From Mesoflavibacter sp. (GTDB lineage: Bacteria > Pseudomonadota > Alphaproteobacteria > UBA8366 > Aestuariispiraceae): a stretch of 64,000 nt of DNA. Position 1 is the stretch's first letter. Every line of letters starts with the position of its first letter. Position numbers and translations under genes: made by a program. The notes under the pieces are model-generated. The model saw nothing but the letters and a program-made list of their open reading frames with translations, searched no databases and was not told the origin of the DNA. Shown here piece after piece: positions 39,366-49,210 of this stretch. Where the stretch lies: assembly GCA_017792345.1 (NCBI GenBank), contig CP051228.1, positions 2,556,501-2,620,500 on the forward strand, in the 5' to 3' direction.

Positions 39366-39959
39366 TCACCGCGCATGGCCAACCGTATCCACCAGCTGCG
39401 CCAATTCGTCGGCGAAGGAATCCGTCAGGTCTTCCGGCGCCATGATCAGCCGCTGCCAGATCATGGAGACGATCAGGTCATTCACGTGTTCCATGCGGGA
39501 CCGGTCGGTACCGGCGGGTGCCGCCCCACGGATTCGGTCCAGCAGGATCGACCGGCGGCCGAGCACCAGCCCGTCACGGACCGCGGCGCGGGTTTGCGCA
39601 TCTTCCGCCGCGGCACCGATCAGGCCCGCCAGGATCGAGCCGGCCGGGGTGCTGCGGTACAGGCCGAACAATCGGCGCAGAAGTTCGGACACGGGACGCC
39701 CGGGCGGGGCCGCCGCCATGGCGCCGTCGGGGCTCAGTAAGGTCCGATTGACCAGTGCGGAATAGACTTCGACGAACAAGGCGGGTTTGGACGGCCACCA
39801 GCGATAGATCGTCTGCTTGCCGACCCCGGCCTCCGCGGCGACCGCCTCAATGCTGGTCGCGGCATATCCATCGCGCCCGACGCAGCGCGCGGCGGCTTCC
39901 AAAATCGCGCGGTGCTTCGTTTCGGATCGGCGCGGCGTATCGGTCGTTGGATCGGACAT
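39366..39959 (-). CDS. TetR family regulator
   Basis: A 197-residue protein with the HTH SIEAVAAEAGVGKQTIYRWW and a TetR_C-like helical domain. It leads the TetR-GNAT-AraC unit. A 13 bp palindrome 22 bp upstream of its ATG is the likely autoregulatory operator. Confidence 0.88.
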   Translation of the reverse strand: MSDPTTDTPRRSETKHRAILEAAARCVGRDGYAATSIEAVAAEAGVGKQTIYRWWPSKPALFVEVYSALVNRTLLSPDGAMAAAPPGRPVSELLRRLFGLYRSTPAGSILAGLIGAAAEDAQTRAAVRDGLVLGRRSILLDRIRGAAPAGTDRSRMEHVNDLIVSMIWQRLIMAPEDLTDSFADELAQLVDTVGHAR

Positions 39960-39980
39960 GGCACTAGAGTGAACGAGACG

Positions 39981-39993
39981 AGACGGTCCGTCT
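39981..39993. promoter_or_regulatory. Palindrome AGACGGTCCGTCT upstream of TetR gene
   Basis: AGACGG and CCGTCT are exact inverted copies around one T. GACGGnCCGTC-type sites are common TetR operators. It lies just upstream of the TetR start, so self-repression is likely. Confidence 0.6.
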
Positions 39994-40037
39994 AGTTTTA
40001 TGTTAACTCGGAAAAGATGTCAGTGGCGGTGGAAATG

Positions 40038-40898
40038 TCAGTGCATTCTGCGCCGGGTTCTCTGGGCGCGGTACCGGGCCGGCGGCATTCCGAAGGCGGC
40101 CCGGAAGCGTCGTGTGAAGTCGGACAGATCCGAAAAACCTGCGCTCAGGGCAATATCCAGTATGCGCGCATCGTCGTCGAACAGCGCATCTGCGGCGGCC
40201 ATCAATCGCCGGGACATCAGATAGGCATAGGGCGTAACACCGGTCACCCGGCGAAAAACACGCAGAAAATGATGACGGCCGATCTGCGCATCGGCTGCCA
40301 GGTCGGAAAGGCTGATCCCGGAATCTGGGGCGTGGTTGATCCGGTCTATGGCCGCCGCCACGCGTGATTCGTCCTGTGCGCGGATCGGCGTCTCGTCGGC
40401 ATCATGGCAGGCACGCAAGGCGAGGCTGACCACATCCACGGCCAGTGCTTCCGCGTCCTCTTCGTGGCCGTCGCGTGCGAAACGGGCGATACGGGCAAGG
40501 GTCGGCACGAGAAACGGATGCGCCGCCAGCCGGTGCGTGGTGAAGCCGATGCGCTGGACCCCTGGAAGGTCGGCGGCGATCTCTTCCACGAAATCGGGCC
40601 CACATTGGAAGGCGACGCACCGGTCGCCGGTATCATGGGCATGACCGCAGCAATAGCATTGCTCGACATTGCCAAGCAGAAAGGAACCGGGTGCCAGGAA
40701 GGCACGCCCCTTGTCCGAGCGATAGGAGAAGCTGCCGGAAAGCACGGCCGCAACCGAAACATGGCTGTGCCGCTCCTCGGCGGGCGGATCGCCGGGGCCG
40801 CATCGGCACAGGACATCCGCGACCTGCCATCCCCGGCCCGACGCTATCACGGTCTCCGTATATTTCGGCAGGTCTTCGGCGGGGGGTAGAGGCGTCAT
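40038..40898 (-). CDS. AraC-family regulator with cupin-like N-terminus
   Basis: A 286-residue protein. The N-terminal half has a cupin-like HSHVSVAAVLSGSFSYRS. A short Cys/His run, EQCYCCGHAHDTGDRC, might bind a metal. The C-terminal pair of HTHs includes ISLSDLAADAQIGRHHFLRVF and ARILDIALSAGFSDLSDFTR. ATG 40898 follows GGGATAAC; the TTG at 40913 is less likely. It is divergent from the monooxygenase-like gene at 41015, its probable target. Confidence 0.85.
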   Translation of the reverse strand: MTPLPPAEDLPKYTETVIASGRGWQVADVLCRCGPGDPPAEERHSHVSVAAVLSGSFSYRSDKGRAFLAPGSFLLGNVEQCYCCGHAHDTGDRCVAFQCGPDFVEEIAADLPGVQRIGFTTHRLAAHPFLVPTLARIARFARDGHEEDAEALAVDVVSLALRACHDADETPIRAQDESRVAAAIDRINHAPDSGISLSDLAADAQIGRHHFLRVFRRVTGVTPYAYLMSRRLMAAADALFDDDARILDIALSAGFSDLSDFTRRFRAAFGMPPARYRAQRTRRRMH

Positions 40899-41014
40899 GT
40901 TATCCCAAGTCAATATTACCCAAGCGCGTATCCCGCATGTCGCCGTAGGGTCCCAATGCGCGCGGCATTGAAAGGCCGCGGCGATTGGATTTCAACCGAA
41001 GAAGCGAGTTGCAA

Positions 41015-41332
41015 ATGATCTGTCGAATTTGGCGTGGATGGACGACGCCGCAGAATGCCCCGAAGTATCAGGATATTGTCCTGAACAAGGTCATTCCCGG
41101 AATCGAAGCGATGGCGATACCGGGATTCCGCCACATCGATGTCCTGCGCCGGGCACATGAGGATGAGGTGGAATTCACGACGATCATGTGGTTCGACAGC
41201 CTCGCCTCCGTGAAGGATTTCATGGGTGAGGATTACACGGTCAGTCACGTGCCGCCGGAAGCCCAGGCGGTTCTCAGCCGCTTCGATTCCCATGCGGCGC
41301 ATCACGATGTTGTGGATAGACGCAGTCAGTGA
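41015..41332 (+). CDS. Antibiotic-biosynthesis-monooxygenase-like (ABM) small protein
   Basis: A 105-residue protein. ICRIWRGWTTPQNAPKYQD at the start and IPGFRHIDVLRR, then FTTIMWFDSLASVKDF, fit the dimeric ferredoxin-like ABM/Dabb fold. Such proteins include cofactor-free oxygenases, but many have no known activity. ATG 41015 follows GAAGCGAG. Confidence 0.65.
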   Translation: MICRIWRGWTTPQNAPKYQDIVLNKVIPGIEAMAIPGFRHIDVLRRAHEDEVEFTTIMWFDSLASVKDFMGEDYTVSHVPPEAQAVLSRFDSHAAHHDVVDRRSQ

Positions 41333-41398
41333 CCGCGGGGCAACGGGCCGGAGAACCGCCGGACGCCAGGTTTCGCCCGGTGTTTTCAGGGCACCCCG

Positions 41399-41602
41399 TC
41401 AGGCCAGAGTGTTGACGATCTGGCCCGGTCCGCTTGCATTGAGCGGCTGGTCGCCGGACGTGGGTGCGGCGGTACCGGCGGCCTGTGCCACCAGCTGCGT
41501 TACCTGATCCTGTGCGTCCAGATTTTGCTTCAGCAGCGCGATCGACATCTGCTGCTGATACTGTGCCTGATTCAGCGCCAAAACGCCGAGCACGTCCGCC
41601 AT
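41399..41602 (-). CDS. YjfB-like putative motility protein
   Basis: A 67-residue protein: ALNQAQYQQQMSIALLKQNL followed by a Gln/Ala-rich helix, a Pro/Gly stretch and IVNTLA. This layout matches the small YjfB family (putative motility protein, of unknown function). SD GGAG precedes ATG 41602. No flagellar gene is near. Confidence 0.6.
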   Translation of the reverse strand: MADVLGVLALNQAQYQQQMSIALLKQNLDAQDQVTQLVAQAAGTAAPTSGDQPLNASGPGQIVNTLA

Positions 41603-41665
41603 TGGATTCTCCTACGCGTCGTCGATCGACCTTCTGCCGACCGGAACTTCAGGCACCATATAGAA

Positions 41666-41698
41666 AAGGCGGCGCGGAATCAAATTTCGCGCCGCCTT
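41666..41698 (-). terminator. Terminator after the cyclophilin gene
   Basis: Eleven-bp arms AAGGCGGCGCG/CGCGCCGCCTT surround an 11 nt loop. T-tracts lie on both sides (TTTTC leftward, AAAAC on the plus strand). It ends the leftward cyclophilin transcript and shields the YjfB-like gene. Confidence 0.8.
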
Positions 41699-41720
41699 AA
41701 AACTTTGCCCCGGTCGGGAC

Positions 41721-42287
41721 TTATTGAGGCACGTCGGCGGCGACGCGGACGGAGACCATGGCGTCCGGATCGGTCACGGAACCGCTGCGGCCTGCGCCCT
41801 TCTTGATCTGATCGACGACATCCATGCCTTCGACGACCTTGCCCCAGACGGTATATTCGCCGTTCAGGAAGGAACAATCATCGAAGCAGATGAACCATTG
41901 GCTGTTGGCGGAATTCGGGTCCGGCGTGCGGGCCATGCCGACCGTGCCGCGCAGGAAGGGCGCGCTGTTGAATTCCTGCTTCAGGTCCGGATAGGTCGAC
42001 CCGCCCGTGCCGGTTCCCGTCGGGTCGCCGGTCTGGGCCATGAAATCTTCGATCACGCGGTGAAAGACGACGCCGTCATAGAAGCCTTCCCGGGCCAGCA
42101 GTTTGATGCGCTCGACATGGTTGGGCGCCAGGTCCGGGCGCATTTCGATCACGATGCGGCCGAATTCCATATCGATGAACAGCGTGTTCTCCGGGTCCTG
42201 TTCGGCGACGGCGCCCGTCGAGGCGCTGAGCGTCAGTCCGACGGCGAGGGCGAGGCTGCGGAAAGTGCGGGTACGGCTGATCGGCAT
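41721..42287 (-). CDS. Periplasmic peptidyl-prolyl cis-trans isomerase (cyclophilin)
   Basis: A 188-residue protein with a signal peptide (about 1-28, ending GAVAEQD) and a cyclophilin domain. FHRVIEDFMAQTGDPTGTG, the catalytic-site Arg region, and ANSQWFICF mark the fold. It catalyses proline isomerisation in periplasmic proteins. The frame stays open far upstream, but only the part from ATG 42287 is cyclophilin. Confidence 0.92.
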   Translation of the reverse strand: MPISRTRTFRSLALAVGLTLSASTGAVAEQDPENTLFIDMEFGRIVIEMRPDLAPNHVERIKLLAREGFYDGVVFHRVIEDFMAQTGDPTGTGTGGSTYPDLKQEFNSAPFLRGTVGMARTPDPNSANSQWFICFDDCSFLNGEYTVWGKVVEGMDVVDQIKKGAGRSGSVTDPDAMVSVRVAADVPQ

Positions 42288-42431
42288 GACGGATCCTTTC
42301 AGGTCAGATGCTGTGCGTCGCCGGGAGACATAGACCGGCGATGCGCCCCGGTAAACCCTGCACAGTCCCAGGAACGGACCGGTGAAAGCGGAATCTTTCG
42401 CGCGGTTCCGCAATCGGGTATAGGAATCGGC

Positions 42432-43073
42432 ATGCTGATCCCCCGTGCCCTGAAACCGATTCTCAGCGTTCTGGCCCTGCTTTGCGCGCTTCCGGCGAGC
42501 GCGGCGGCACAACAGAACGATGCGGCTGCACAATCGACTGCCCAGCAGGTCATTGTGCCGGTCGACGGGGTGGACCCGGAGGACGGCAGCCGCCTGACCG
42601 GTGTTCGTCTGACGTCTGAAAACGGTCAGGCCTTCCTGTTCTTCCTGTGCGACAGCGACAATACCAATCCGCGCATCATCTTCGGGCATGGTCAGGAGAT
42701 CCATAAACCGACGAAGCCGATCGGATTCGACGTCGCGATCGACGGTACCGAAAGCCAGCGTCACTATTTCACGGTGCTGAAAAACAGTCGGTCCGCCGTA
42801 TTCTTCGTGCGGACGGCGGAGATGTATCATGACCGCTTTGGCGAATCGCCGCCGGTTTTCAACGAACAGACCCGGTCGGTGAACCGCCAATACATCGCCT
42901 GGACCGACAATATCTATAACCGCGTAACCGCCGATCTTTTCTTCGGAAAACTCGCGTTGCTGCGGTTCACCGACGGCGCGAACAAGCCCCATGCCTATGT
43001 CTTCCACCTGCAAAGGCTGGCGGAGAATATCGGTCGGTTGGAAAGCTGCTACGAAGCACCTTGGGTCTACTGA
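42432..43073 (+). CDS. Secreted protein, unrecognised
   Basis: A 213-residue protein with a signal peptide (about 1-27, ILSVLALLCALPASAAAQ). The mature part is beta-rich with aromatic segments such as AFLFFLCDSDNTNPRIIFGHG and DNIYNRVTADLFF. There are two Cys in the mature form. No domain is recognised. It is divergent from the cyclophilin gene and upstream of glyQ, from which ~150 bp separate it. Confidence 0.6.
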   Translation: MLIPRALKPILSVLALLCALPASAAAQQNDAAAQSTAQQVIVPVDGVDPEDGSRLTGVRLTSENGQAFLFFLCDSDNTNPRIIFGHGQEIHKPTKPIGFDVAIDGTESQRHYFTVLKNSRSAVFFVRTAEMYHDRFGESPPVFNEQTRSVNRQYIAWTDNIYNRVTADLFFGKLALLRFTDGANKPHAYVFHLQRLAENIGRLESCYEAPWVY

Positions 43074-43223
43074 TCCGGCTTCGCGGCGGGCCCGCTTCGT
43101 CCATAGTGTCGCGGACCTGAAAAAACCCGCGCGGCGGCGTTGATTCACGCGGGACGCATCAGTATTGTGCGCCGCACCGAAAATCGGGGTCGCTCCCCGA
43201 ATGCCAAGAGATATCACCGGACG

Positions 43224-44099
43224 ATGACCCAACCGAAGCGCTCCGGCGCGAGTTTTCAGGACATCATTCTGACCCTGCACCGCTATTGGTCGGACCAGGG
43301 TTGCGTGATCTTGCAGCCCTACGACATGGAGGTCGGCGCCGGCACGTTCCATTGGGCGACGACGCTGCGCTCGCTGGGTTCCAAGCCTTGGAAGGCGGCC
43401 TATGTCCAGCCGTCGCGCCGTCCGACCGACGGCCGCTATGGTGAGAATCCGAACCGGCTGCAGCACTATTATCAGTACCAGGTCATCATGAAGCCCTCGC
43501 CGGCGAACAGTCAGGAGCTTTATCTCGGCTCCCTGAAGGCGATCGGCCTCGACCCGATGGAACACGACATCCGCTTCGTCGAGGACGATTGGGAAAGCCC
43601 GACCCTGGGCGCCTGGGGTCTGGGTTGGGAAGTCTGGTGCGACGGGATGGAAGTCAGCCAGTTCACCTATTTCCAGCAAGTCGGCGGTTTCGACTGCAAC
43701 CCTGTCTCGACCGAACTGACCTACGGGCTGGAGCGCCTGGCCATGTATGTCCAGGGTGTGGAGAACATCTACGATCTGCGCTTCAACGACACCATGACCT
43801 ATCGCGAGGTCTATCATCAGGCCGAGGTCGAGTATTCGAAGCACAATTTCGAACTGGCCGACACGGACATGATCCTGCGCCATTTCGAAGACGCCGAAGG
43901 CGAATGCGCCCGCCTGATCGAAGGCGGTGTGGCGCTTCCGGCCTATGACCAGTGCCTGAAGGCCAGCCATCTGTTCAATCTGCTGGACGCGCGCGGGGTG
44001 ATCTCCGTCACCGAACGCCAGGCCTATATCGGCCGCGTCCGCGCGCTCGCCAAAGCCTGCGCCGAAGCCTGGCTGCGGAACGAAGGGGAGTTGGCGTGA
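43224..44099 (+). CDS. glyQ: Glycyl-tRNA synthetase alpha subunit
   Basis: A 291-residue class IIc synthetase alpha subunit. [33 protein letters not shown] and [18 protein letters not shown] are highly conserved. It forms the alpha2beta2 enzyme with GlyS. The stop overlaps a small gene that separates it from glyS. Confidence 0.97.
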   Translation: MTQPKRSGASFQDIILTLHRYWSDQGCVILQPYDMEVGAGTFHWATTLRSLGSKPWKAAYVQPSRRPTDGRYGENPNRLQHYYQYQVIMKPSPANSQELYLGSLKAIGLDPMEHDIRFVEDDWESPTLGAWGLGWEVWCDGMEVSQFTYFQQVGGFDCNPVSTELTYGLERLAMYVQGVENIYDLRFNDTMTYREVYHQAEVEYSKHNFELADTDMILRHFEDAEGECARLIEGGVALPAYDQCLKASHLFNLLDARGVISVTERQAYIGRVRALAKACAEAWLRNEGELA

Positions 44100-44374
44100 T
44101 GACCGAACAACTGACCTTGAGCCTGCGCGGCGGCGGTTCCGGCAATGGCTGGCGCAAGCTGCCCCTGTTCGTGGCGGCACAACGGCGCATGCCGCGCCAT
44201 CAGACGGCGCTGCCGCTGATCGGCGGCGGATCCGGAACCGGATACCGCGCCCTGCCGCTGTTCCGCGCCGCGAACGACGCGCATCCGTATTCCCGCGAAA
44301 GCGGGAATCTTCCCGCCACGGGAACCGATGGTGTTCCGGCAAGGCCCCTGCTGTCGCAGGAGCACGGTGTCTGA
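44099..44374 (+). CDS. Small protein with internal repeat, between glyQ and glyS
   Basis: A 91-residue frame starting in TGATG at the glyQ stop (ATG 44099, or GTG 44096) and ending 1 bp before the glyS start codon. Residues 11-24 and 41-54 are near-repeats: [14 protein letters not shown] and [14 protein letters not shown]. They differ mostly at third codon positions, which supports coding. The C-terminal third crosses a REP-like hairpin (44289-44308) and may be recently altered. The family is unknown. Confidence 0.55.
   Translation: MTEQLTLSLRGGGSGNGWRKLPLFVAAQRRMPRHQTALPLIGGGSGTGYRALPLFRAANDAHPYSRESGNLPATGTDGVPARPLLSQEHGV
44289..44308. repeat. REP-like palindrome ATTCCCGC-GAAA-GCGGGAAT
   Basis: Perfect 8 bp arms surround a GAAA loop. 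This is the core of a dispersed palindrome that, read in frame, gives peptides such as SRESGN or IPAFAGI in many proteobacteria. Here it lies inside the small gene between glyQ and glyS. Confidence 0.6.
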
Positions 44375-44375
44375 G

Positions 44376-46475
44376 ATGGCTGAACTTCTTCTCGAATTGT
44401 TCAGCGAGGAAATCCCCGCGCGCATGCAGCGTCAGGCGGCGGAGGATTTCAAACGGCTGATCACCGACGGGCTGGCTAAGGCCAATCTGAAATTCGACAG
44501 CGCCCGCTGTTTCTGGACGCCGCGCCGTCTGGCGCTGGTTGTTGACGGCCTGCCGACCAGTCAGCCCGACCTCCGTGAGGAGAAGAAGGGGCCGAAAGTC
44601 GGGGCGCCAGATCAGGCCGTTCAGGGCTTCCTGCGTTCCGCCGGCCTAGACAGCCTGGATCAGTGCGAACAGCGCGATACGCCGAAAGGGGCGGTCTGGT
44701 TCGCGGTGGTCGAGAAGAAGGGCGGCGCGACGGCGGACATTCTGCCGGAAATCGTCGACACGGCGATCCGGGCGCTGCCCTGGGCGAAAAGCATGCGCTT
44801 CGCCGCGCAGCAGTTCCGCTGGGTCCGTCCGCTGCACCGCATCCTGGCGGTTTTTGCCGGCGAACCGCTCAAAGGCGGGTTCGATCTGGGCGGCGCTGCG
44901 GTCGAATATGGAGCGACGTCTTCCGGCCACCGCTTCCTGTCGCCGGAGCCGTTCACGGTCGTCAATTTCAGCGACTACGCGCAGAAACTGCGCGATGCCC
45001 ATGTCATCCTCGATCCGGAAGAGCGCCGCCAGAAGATCGCCGACGATCTGCGCGCTGCCGCAGACCGGGAAGGGCTGACCGTCAAAGACGATCCGGCGCT
45101 GCTGGACGAGGTCACCAATCTGGTCGAATGGCCGGTCGCGCTGATCGGGAAGATCGACGACGAATTCATGGAAGTGCCGCCGGAGGTGCTGTCGACCTCC
45201 ATGCGCGCGCATCAGAAATACTTCTCGCTTCAGCGGCCGGACGGCACGCTGGCCCCGCGTTTCGCCGTCGTCGCCAATATGGCGGCCCAGGATGGCGGGG
45301 AGCGGATCCGCGCCGGGAACGAACGAGTCCTGCGCGCCCGCCTGGCGGATGCCAAATTCTTCTGGGATCAGGATCGCGCGACCAAGCTGGAGGACCGGCT
45401 GGAGGCGTTGGAGAAGGTCATCTTCCATGCCAAGCTGGGTACCGTCGCGGAACGGGTCGAGCGTCTGGCAAGTACCGCCGATGTCCTGTCCCAATACATT
45501 CCGGATTGCGACAGCAACGACGCCCGCCGTGCCGCGCGCCTGGCCAAGGCCGACCTGACCACGGAAATGGTCGGGGAGTTCCCGGAGCTGCAGGGCATCA
45601 TGGGCCGCTATTACGCCCTGCATCAGGGTGAGGAGCAGGCCGTCGCCGATGCGATCGCCCAGCATTACTCCCCCGCGGGGCCGAACGATACCTGTCCGAC
45701 CGCGCCTATTTCGGTCGCCGTCGCCCTGGCGGAGAAGATCGATACGCTGGTCGGCTTCTGGCTGATCGACGAGAAGCCGACCGGATCGAAGGACCCGTTC
45801 GCGCTGCGCCGCGCCGCGCTGGGGGTGATCCGCCTTGTGCTGGAAAACGGCGTCCGCCTGTCGCTGACCCATGTGGCGGCGGAATGCGCCGGCCTCTACG
45901 GCGAACAGGGCAAGGTTTCCGTCGACATCCGCGATCTGCCGAAGATCACCTCCGACCTTCTGTCCTTCTTTGCGGACCGTCTGCGCGTCCATTTGAAGGA
46001 CGAGGGCGTGTCCCACGATCTGATCCAGGCGCTGTTCGCGCTGGGCGACGAGGACGATCTGGTCCGGCTGGTCGCCCGGGTCCACGCGCTGCGTGCCTTC
46101 CTGGACAGCGACGATGGCGCGAACCTGCTGACGGCCTATCGCCGCGCCGCGAACATCCTGCGCGCGGAGGAGAAGAAGGACGGCACCGAATTCAAGGGTG
46201 AACCGGATACGGAACTGTTCGCGCTGGACGAGGAAAAGGCTCTGGCCGATGCGCTGAAGACCGCGTCGGCGGCGTCTGCGACCGCCATTCGGGCGGAGGA
46301 CTTTGCCGCCGCGATGACCGCCCTGTCCGGTCTGCGCCAGCCGGTGGATGCCTTTTTCGACAAGGTCACCGTGAATGCCGACGACCCGGCGTTGCGGAAG
46401 AACCGTTTGGTTTTGCTGGCGCGCATCCGCGCGGTGATGGGGCAACTGGCCGATTTCGGCCAGATTGAGGGCTAG
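44376..46475 (+). CDS. glyS: Glycyl-tRNA synthetase beta subunit
   Basis: A 699-residue protein of normal length. [18 protein letters not shown] at the N-terminus and [12 protein letters not shown] are typical. [26 protein letters not shown] lies in the HD-like middle, and a C-terminal anticodon-binding domain completes it. The beta subunit binds tRNA-Gly. ATG 44376 follows the small gene at once. Confidence 0.97.
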   Translation: MAELLLELFSEEIPARMQRQAAEDFKRLITDGLAKANLKFDSARCFWTPRRLALVVDGLPTSQPDLREEKKGPKVGAPDQAVQGFLRSAGLDSLDQCEQRDTPKGAVWFAVVEKKGGATADILPEIVDTAIRALPWAKSMRFAAQQFRWVRPLHRILAVFAGEPLKGGFDLGGAAVEYGATSSGHRFLSPEPFTVVNFSDYAQKLRDAHVILDPEERRQKIADDLRAAADREGLTVKDDPALLDEVTNLVEWPVALIGKIDDEFMEVPPEVLSTSMRAHQKYFSLQRPDGTLAPRFAVVANMAAQDGGERIRAGNERVLRARLADAKFFWDQDRATKLEDRLEALEKVIFHAKLGTVAERVERLASTADVLSQYIPDCDSNDARRAARLAKADLTTEMVGEFPELQGIMGRYYALHQGEEQAVADAIAQHYSPAGPNDTCPTAPISVAVALAEKIDTLVGFWLIDEKPTGSKDPFALRRAALGVIRLVLENGVRLSLTHVAAECAGLYGEQGKVSVDIRDLPKITSDLLSFFADRLRVHLKDEGVSHDLIQALFALGDEDDLVRLVARVHALRAFLDSDDGANLLTAYRRAANILRAEEKKDGTEFKGEPDTELFALDEEKALADALKTASAASATAIRAEDFAAAMTALSGLRQPVDAFFDKVTVNADDPALRKNRLVLLARIRAVMGQLADFGQIEG

Positions 46476-46525
46476 GGGGCGGTGCGCAATCGTCCCCCAA
46501 CAGACAACAAGGGTTGGAAGAGACG

Positions 46526-49195
46526 ATGACCAAATGGGTCTACGGGTTCGGGAACGGTAAAGCCGAAGGCGCGCGTGAAATGCGCAACCTGCTCGGCGGC
46601 AAGGGCGCCAACCTGGCGGAAATGTCGAATATCGGGCTGCCCGTGCCGCCCGGCTTCACGATCTCGACCGAAGTCTGTACCCATTACTATGACAACGGTA
46701 GGCAATACCCCGCCGAGCTGGAAAACCAGGTCGCGGACGGCCTGAAAGCCGTCGAGAAGATCGTCGGCGCGAAATTCGGCGACGAGACGAACCCGCTTCT
46801 GGTCTCGGTTCGGTCGGGCGCGCGGGTCTCCATGCCGGGCATGATGGACACGGTGCTCAATCTGGGCCTGAACGATGTGACCGTCGAAGGTCTGGCCGAA
46901 CAGTCCGGCGACCGCCGCTTCGCGCTCGACAGCTATCGCCGCTTCATTCAGATGTACGGCAACGTCGTTCTGGGTGTTGAGCACTTCCTGTTCGAAGAAA
47001 AGCTGGAAGACCTGAAGGACGAGACCGGCGCGGTTCTGGATACCGACCTGACCGCCGATCACCTTGCGACGCTGATCGAGCATTACAAGGACATCGTCCG
47101 CGAGGAGTTGGACCAGCCCTTCCCGCAGGATCCCCAGGAACAGCTCTGGGGTGCCATCGGCGCCGTGTTCAATTCCTGGCAGACCCCGCGCGCGATCACC
47201 TATCGCAGGCTGCACGACATCCCCGAAGCCTGGGGCACGGCGGTCAATGTTCAGGCCATGGTCTTCGGCAATATGGGCGCGGATTGCGCGACCGGTGTCG
47301 CCTTCACCCGCGACCCGTCGACCGGTGAGAATATCTTCTATGGCGAATATCTGGTGAATGCCCAGGGCGAAGACGTCGTCGCCGGTATTCGCACGCCGCA
47401 GCACCTGACCATCGCCGGCAAGCAGGCTCAGGGATCGGACCTTCCCGCAATGGAAGAGGTCATGCCTGATGTCTTTCAGCAATTGTGCGAGGTCCGCACC
47501 CTGCTGGAAAACCACTATCGGGACATGCAGGACATCGAGTTCACGGTCCAGAAGCACAAGCTGTACATGCTGCAGACCCGGTCGGGTAAGCGGACCAGCC
47601 AGGCCGCGATCCGCATCGCCTGTGAAATGGTCGATGAAGGCCTGATCGACAGCAAGACCGCCGTGATGCGGGTCGAGCCGCAATCGCTGGACCAGATTCT
47701 GCACCCGCGCCTGGACCCGGATGCCAAGCGCGATGTGATCTCGAAGGGCCTGCCGGCCTCGCCCGGCGCCGCGTCGGGCATCATTGTCTTCTCCGCCGAC
47801 GATGCCGAGAAACGCGCCCAGAATGGCGAGAAGGTCATGCTGGTACGCATCGAGACCTCGCCGGAAGACATTCACGGCATGCATGCCGCCGAAGGCATCC
47901 TGACCACGCGTGGCGGGATGACCAGCCATGCCGCCGTCGTCGCGCGCGGCATGGGCCGGGCCTGCGTTGCAGGGGCCGGGGAAATCCGCATCGACTACAA
48001 GGCGGCGACCTTCACCGTGCGCGGCACGACGCTGAAGGAAGGCGACTGGATCACCATCGACGGGTCGACCGGCGAAATCATGAGGGGCCGCGTGCCGACG
48101 GTTCAGCCCGAACTGTCCGGCGATTTCGCCCGGATCATGGAATGGGCCGATGCCCATCGCCGCATGACCGTCCGCGCCAATGCCGAAACGCCGGAAGACG
48201 TCGCGACCGCCCGCCAGTTCGGGGCGCTGGGTATCGGTTTGTGCCGGACAGAGCATATGTTCTTCGACGGCGACCGCATCCTGGCGGTGCGCGAGATGAT
48301 CCTGGCCGCCGACGAAGATGGCCGCCGGGCGGCACTGGCCAAAATCCTGCCGATGCAGCGCGGCGATTTCGAAGAGATCTTCGACATCATGAAGGGCTTG
48401 CCGGTGACGATCCGACTGCTGGACCCGCCGCTGCACGAATTCCTGCCGCGCGAACGGGCGGAATTCGAAGAGATTGCCGCCGATCTGGGCGTCGATGTCG
48501 ACAAGATCCAGGGTCGGGCCGCGCAACTGCACGAATCCAATCCGATGCTGGGCCATCGCGGCTGCCGTCTGTTGAACAGCTATCCGGAAATCTGCGAGAT
48601 GCAGGCCCGGGCGATCTTCGAAGCCGCCGTGGCGGTCGAAAAGAAATCGGGTGAGGCGGTCCTGTGCGAGGTCATGGTCCCGCTGGTTTCGGTCAAGAAG
48701 GAGCTGGACCTGCTGCGCGCGGTGATCGACGAGACGGCGAAGGCTGTCGCGGCTGAGCAGGGGATTGCACCGAAATACACGGTCGGCACCATGATCGAAC
48801 TGCCGCGCGCCGCGTTGCGTGCCGCCGAGATCGCGGAATCGGCGGAGTTCTTCTCCTTCGGGACCAACGATCTGACGCAGACGACCTTCGGCCTCAGCCG
48901 CGATGACAGCGCCAACTTCCTGACCGACTACGAACGCCGGGGCATTCTGGAACACGACCCGTTCCAGACCCTGGACCGCGACGGTGTCGGCGAACTGATC
49001 GGCATCGCGGCAGTACGCGGGCGAGAGGCGCGCGACGGCATCAAGCTCGGCATCTGCGGGGAACATGGCGGCGACCCGGCCTCCATCGCTTTCTGCGAAG
49101 GCCTGGGGCTCGACTATGTGTCGTGCAGCCCGTTCCGCGTGCCGATCGCACGGCTGGCGGCGGCGCAGGCGGCGATCGAGGCTGCCAGCCGCTGA
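46526..49195 (+). CDS. ppdK: Pyruvate, phosphate dikinase
   Basis: An 889-residue protein. An N-terminal ATP-grasp domain (NLLGGKGANLAEM, SVRSGARVSMPGMMDT) is followed by the phospho-His domain with H468 in TRGGMTSHAAVVARG. The C-terminal PEP/pyruvate barrel has C844 in LGICGEHGGDP. It interconverts pyruvate + ATP + Pi and PEP + AMP + PPi. ATG 46526 follows GGAAGAG; a TTG at 46514 is less likely. Confidence 0.97.
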   Translation: MTKWVYGFGNGKAEGAREMRNLLGGKGANLAEMSNIGLPVPPGFTISTEVCTHYYDNGRQYPAELENQVADGLKAVEKIVGAKFGDETNPLLVSVRSGARVSMPGMMDTVLNLGLNDVTVEGLAEQSGDRRFALDSYRRFIQMYGNVVLGVEHFLFEEKLEDLKDETGAVLDTDLTADHLATLIEHYKDIVREELDQPFPQDPQEQLWGAIGAVFNSWQTPRAITYRRLHDIPEAWGTAVNVQAMVFGNMGADCATGVAFTRDPSTGENIFYGEYLVNAQGEDVVAGIRTPQHLTIAGKQAQGSDLPAMEEVMPDVFQQLCEVRTLLENHYRDMQDIEFTVQKHKLYMLQTRSGKRTSQAAIRIACEMVDEGLIDSKTAVMRVEPQSLDQILHPRLDPDAKRDVISKGLPASPGAASGIIVFSADDAEKRAQNGEKVMLVRIETSPEDIHGMHAAEGILTTRGGMTSHAAVVARGMGRACVAGAGEIRIDYKAATFTVRGTTLKEGDWITIDGSTGEIMRGRVPTVQPELSGDFARIMEWADAHRRMTVRANAETPEDVATARQFGALGIGLCRTEHMFFDGDRILAVREMILAADEDGRRAALAKILPMQRGDFEEIFDIMKGLPVTIRLLDPPLHEFLPRERAEFEEIAADLGVDVDKIQGRAAQLHESNPMLGHRGCRLLNSYPEICEMQARAIFEAAVAVEKKSGEAVLCEVMVPLVSVKKELDLLRAVIDETAKAVAAEQGIAPKYTVGTMIELPRAALRAAEIAESAEFFSFGTNDLTQTTFGLSRDDSANFLTDYERRGILEHDPFQTLDRDGVGELIGIAAVRGREARDGIKLGICGEHGGDPASIAFCEGLGLDYVSCSPFRVPIARLAAAQAAIEAASR

Positions 49196-49210
49196 TCTGT
49201 CAGGGGGAAG

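Noticed and set aside
41721-44342. Open minus-strand frame of 873 codons
   Set aside because: Only the part from 42287 downward is cyclophilin; the rest is antisense to the secreted protein gene and glyQ and lacks family motifs.
46472-49066. Open minus-strand frame of 864 codons opposite ppdK
   Set aside because: Antisense shadow of ppdK with no start signal or domain.
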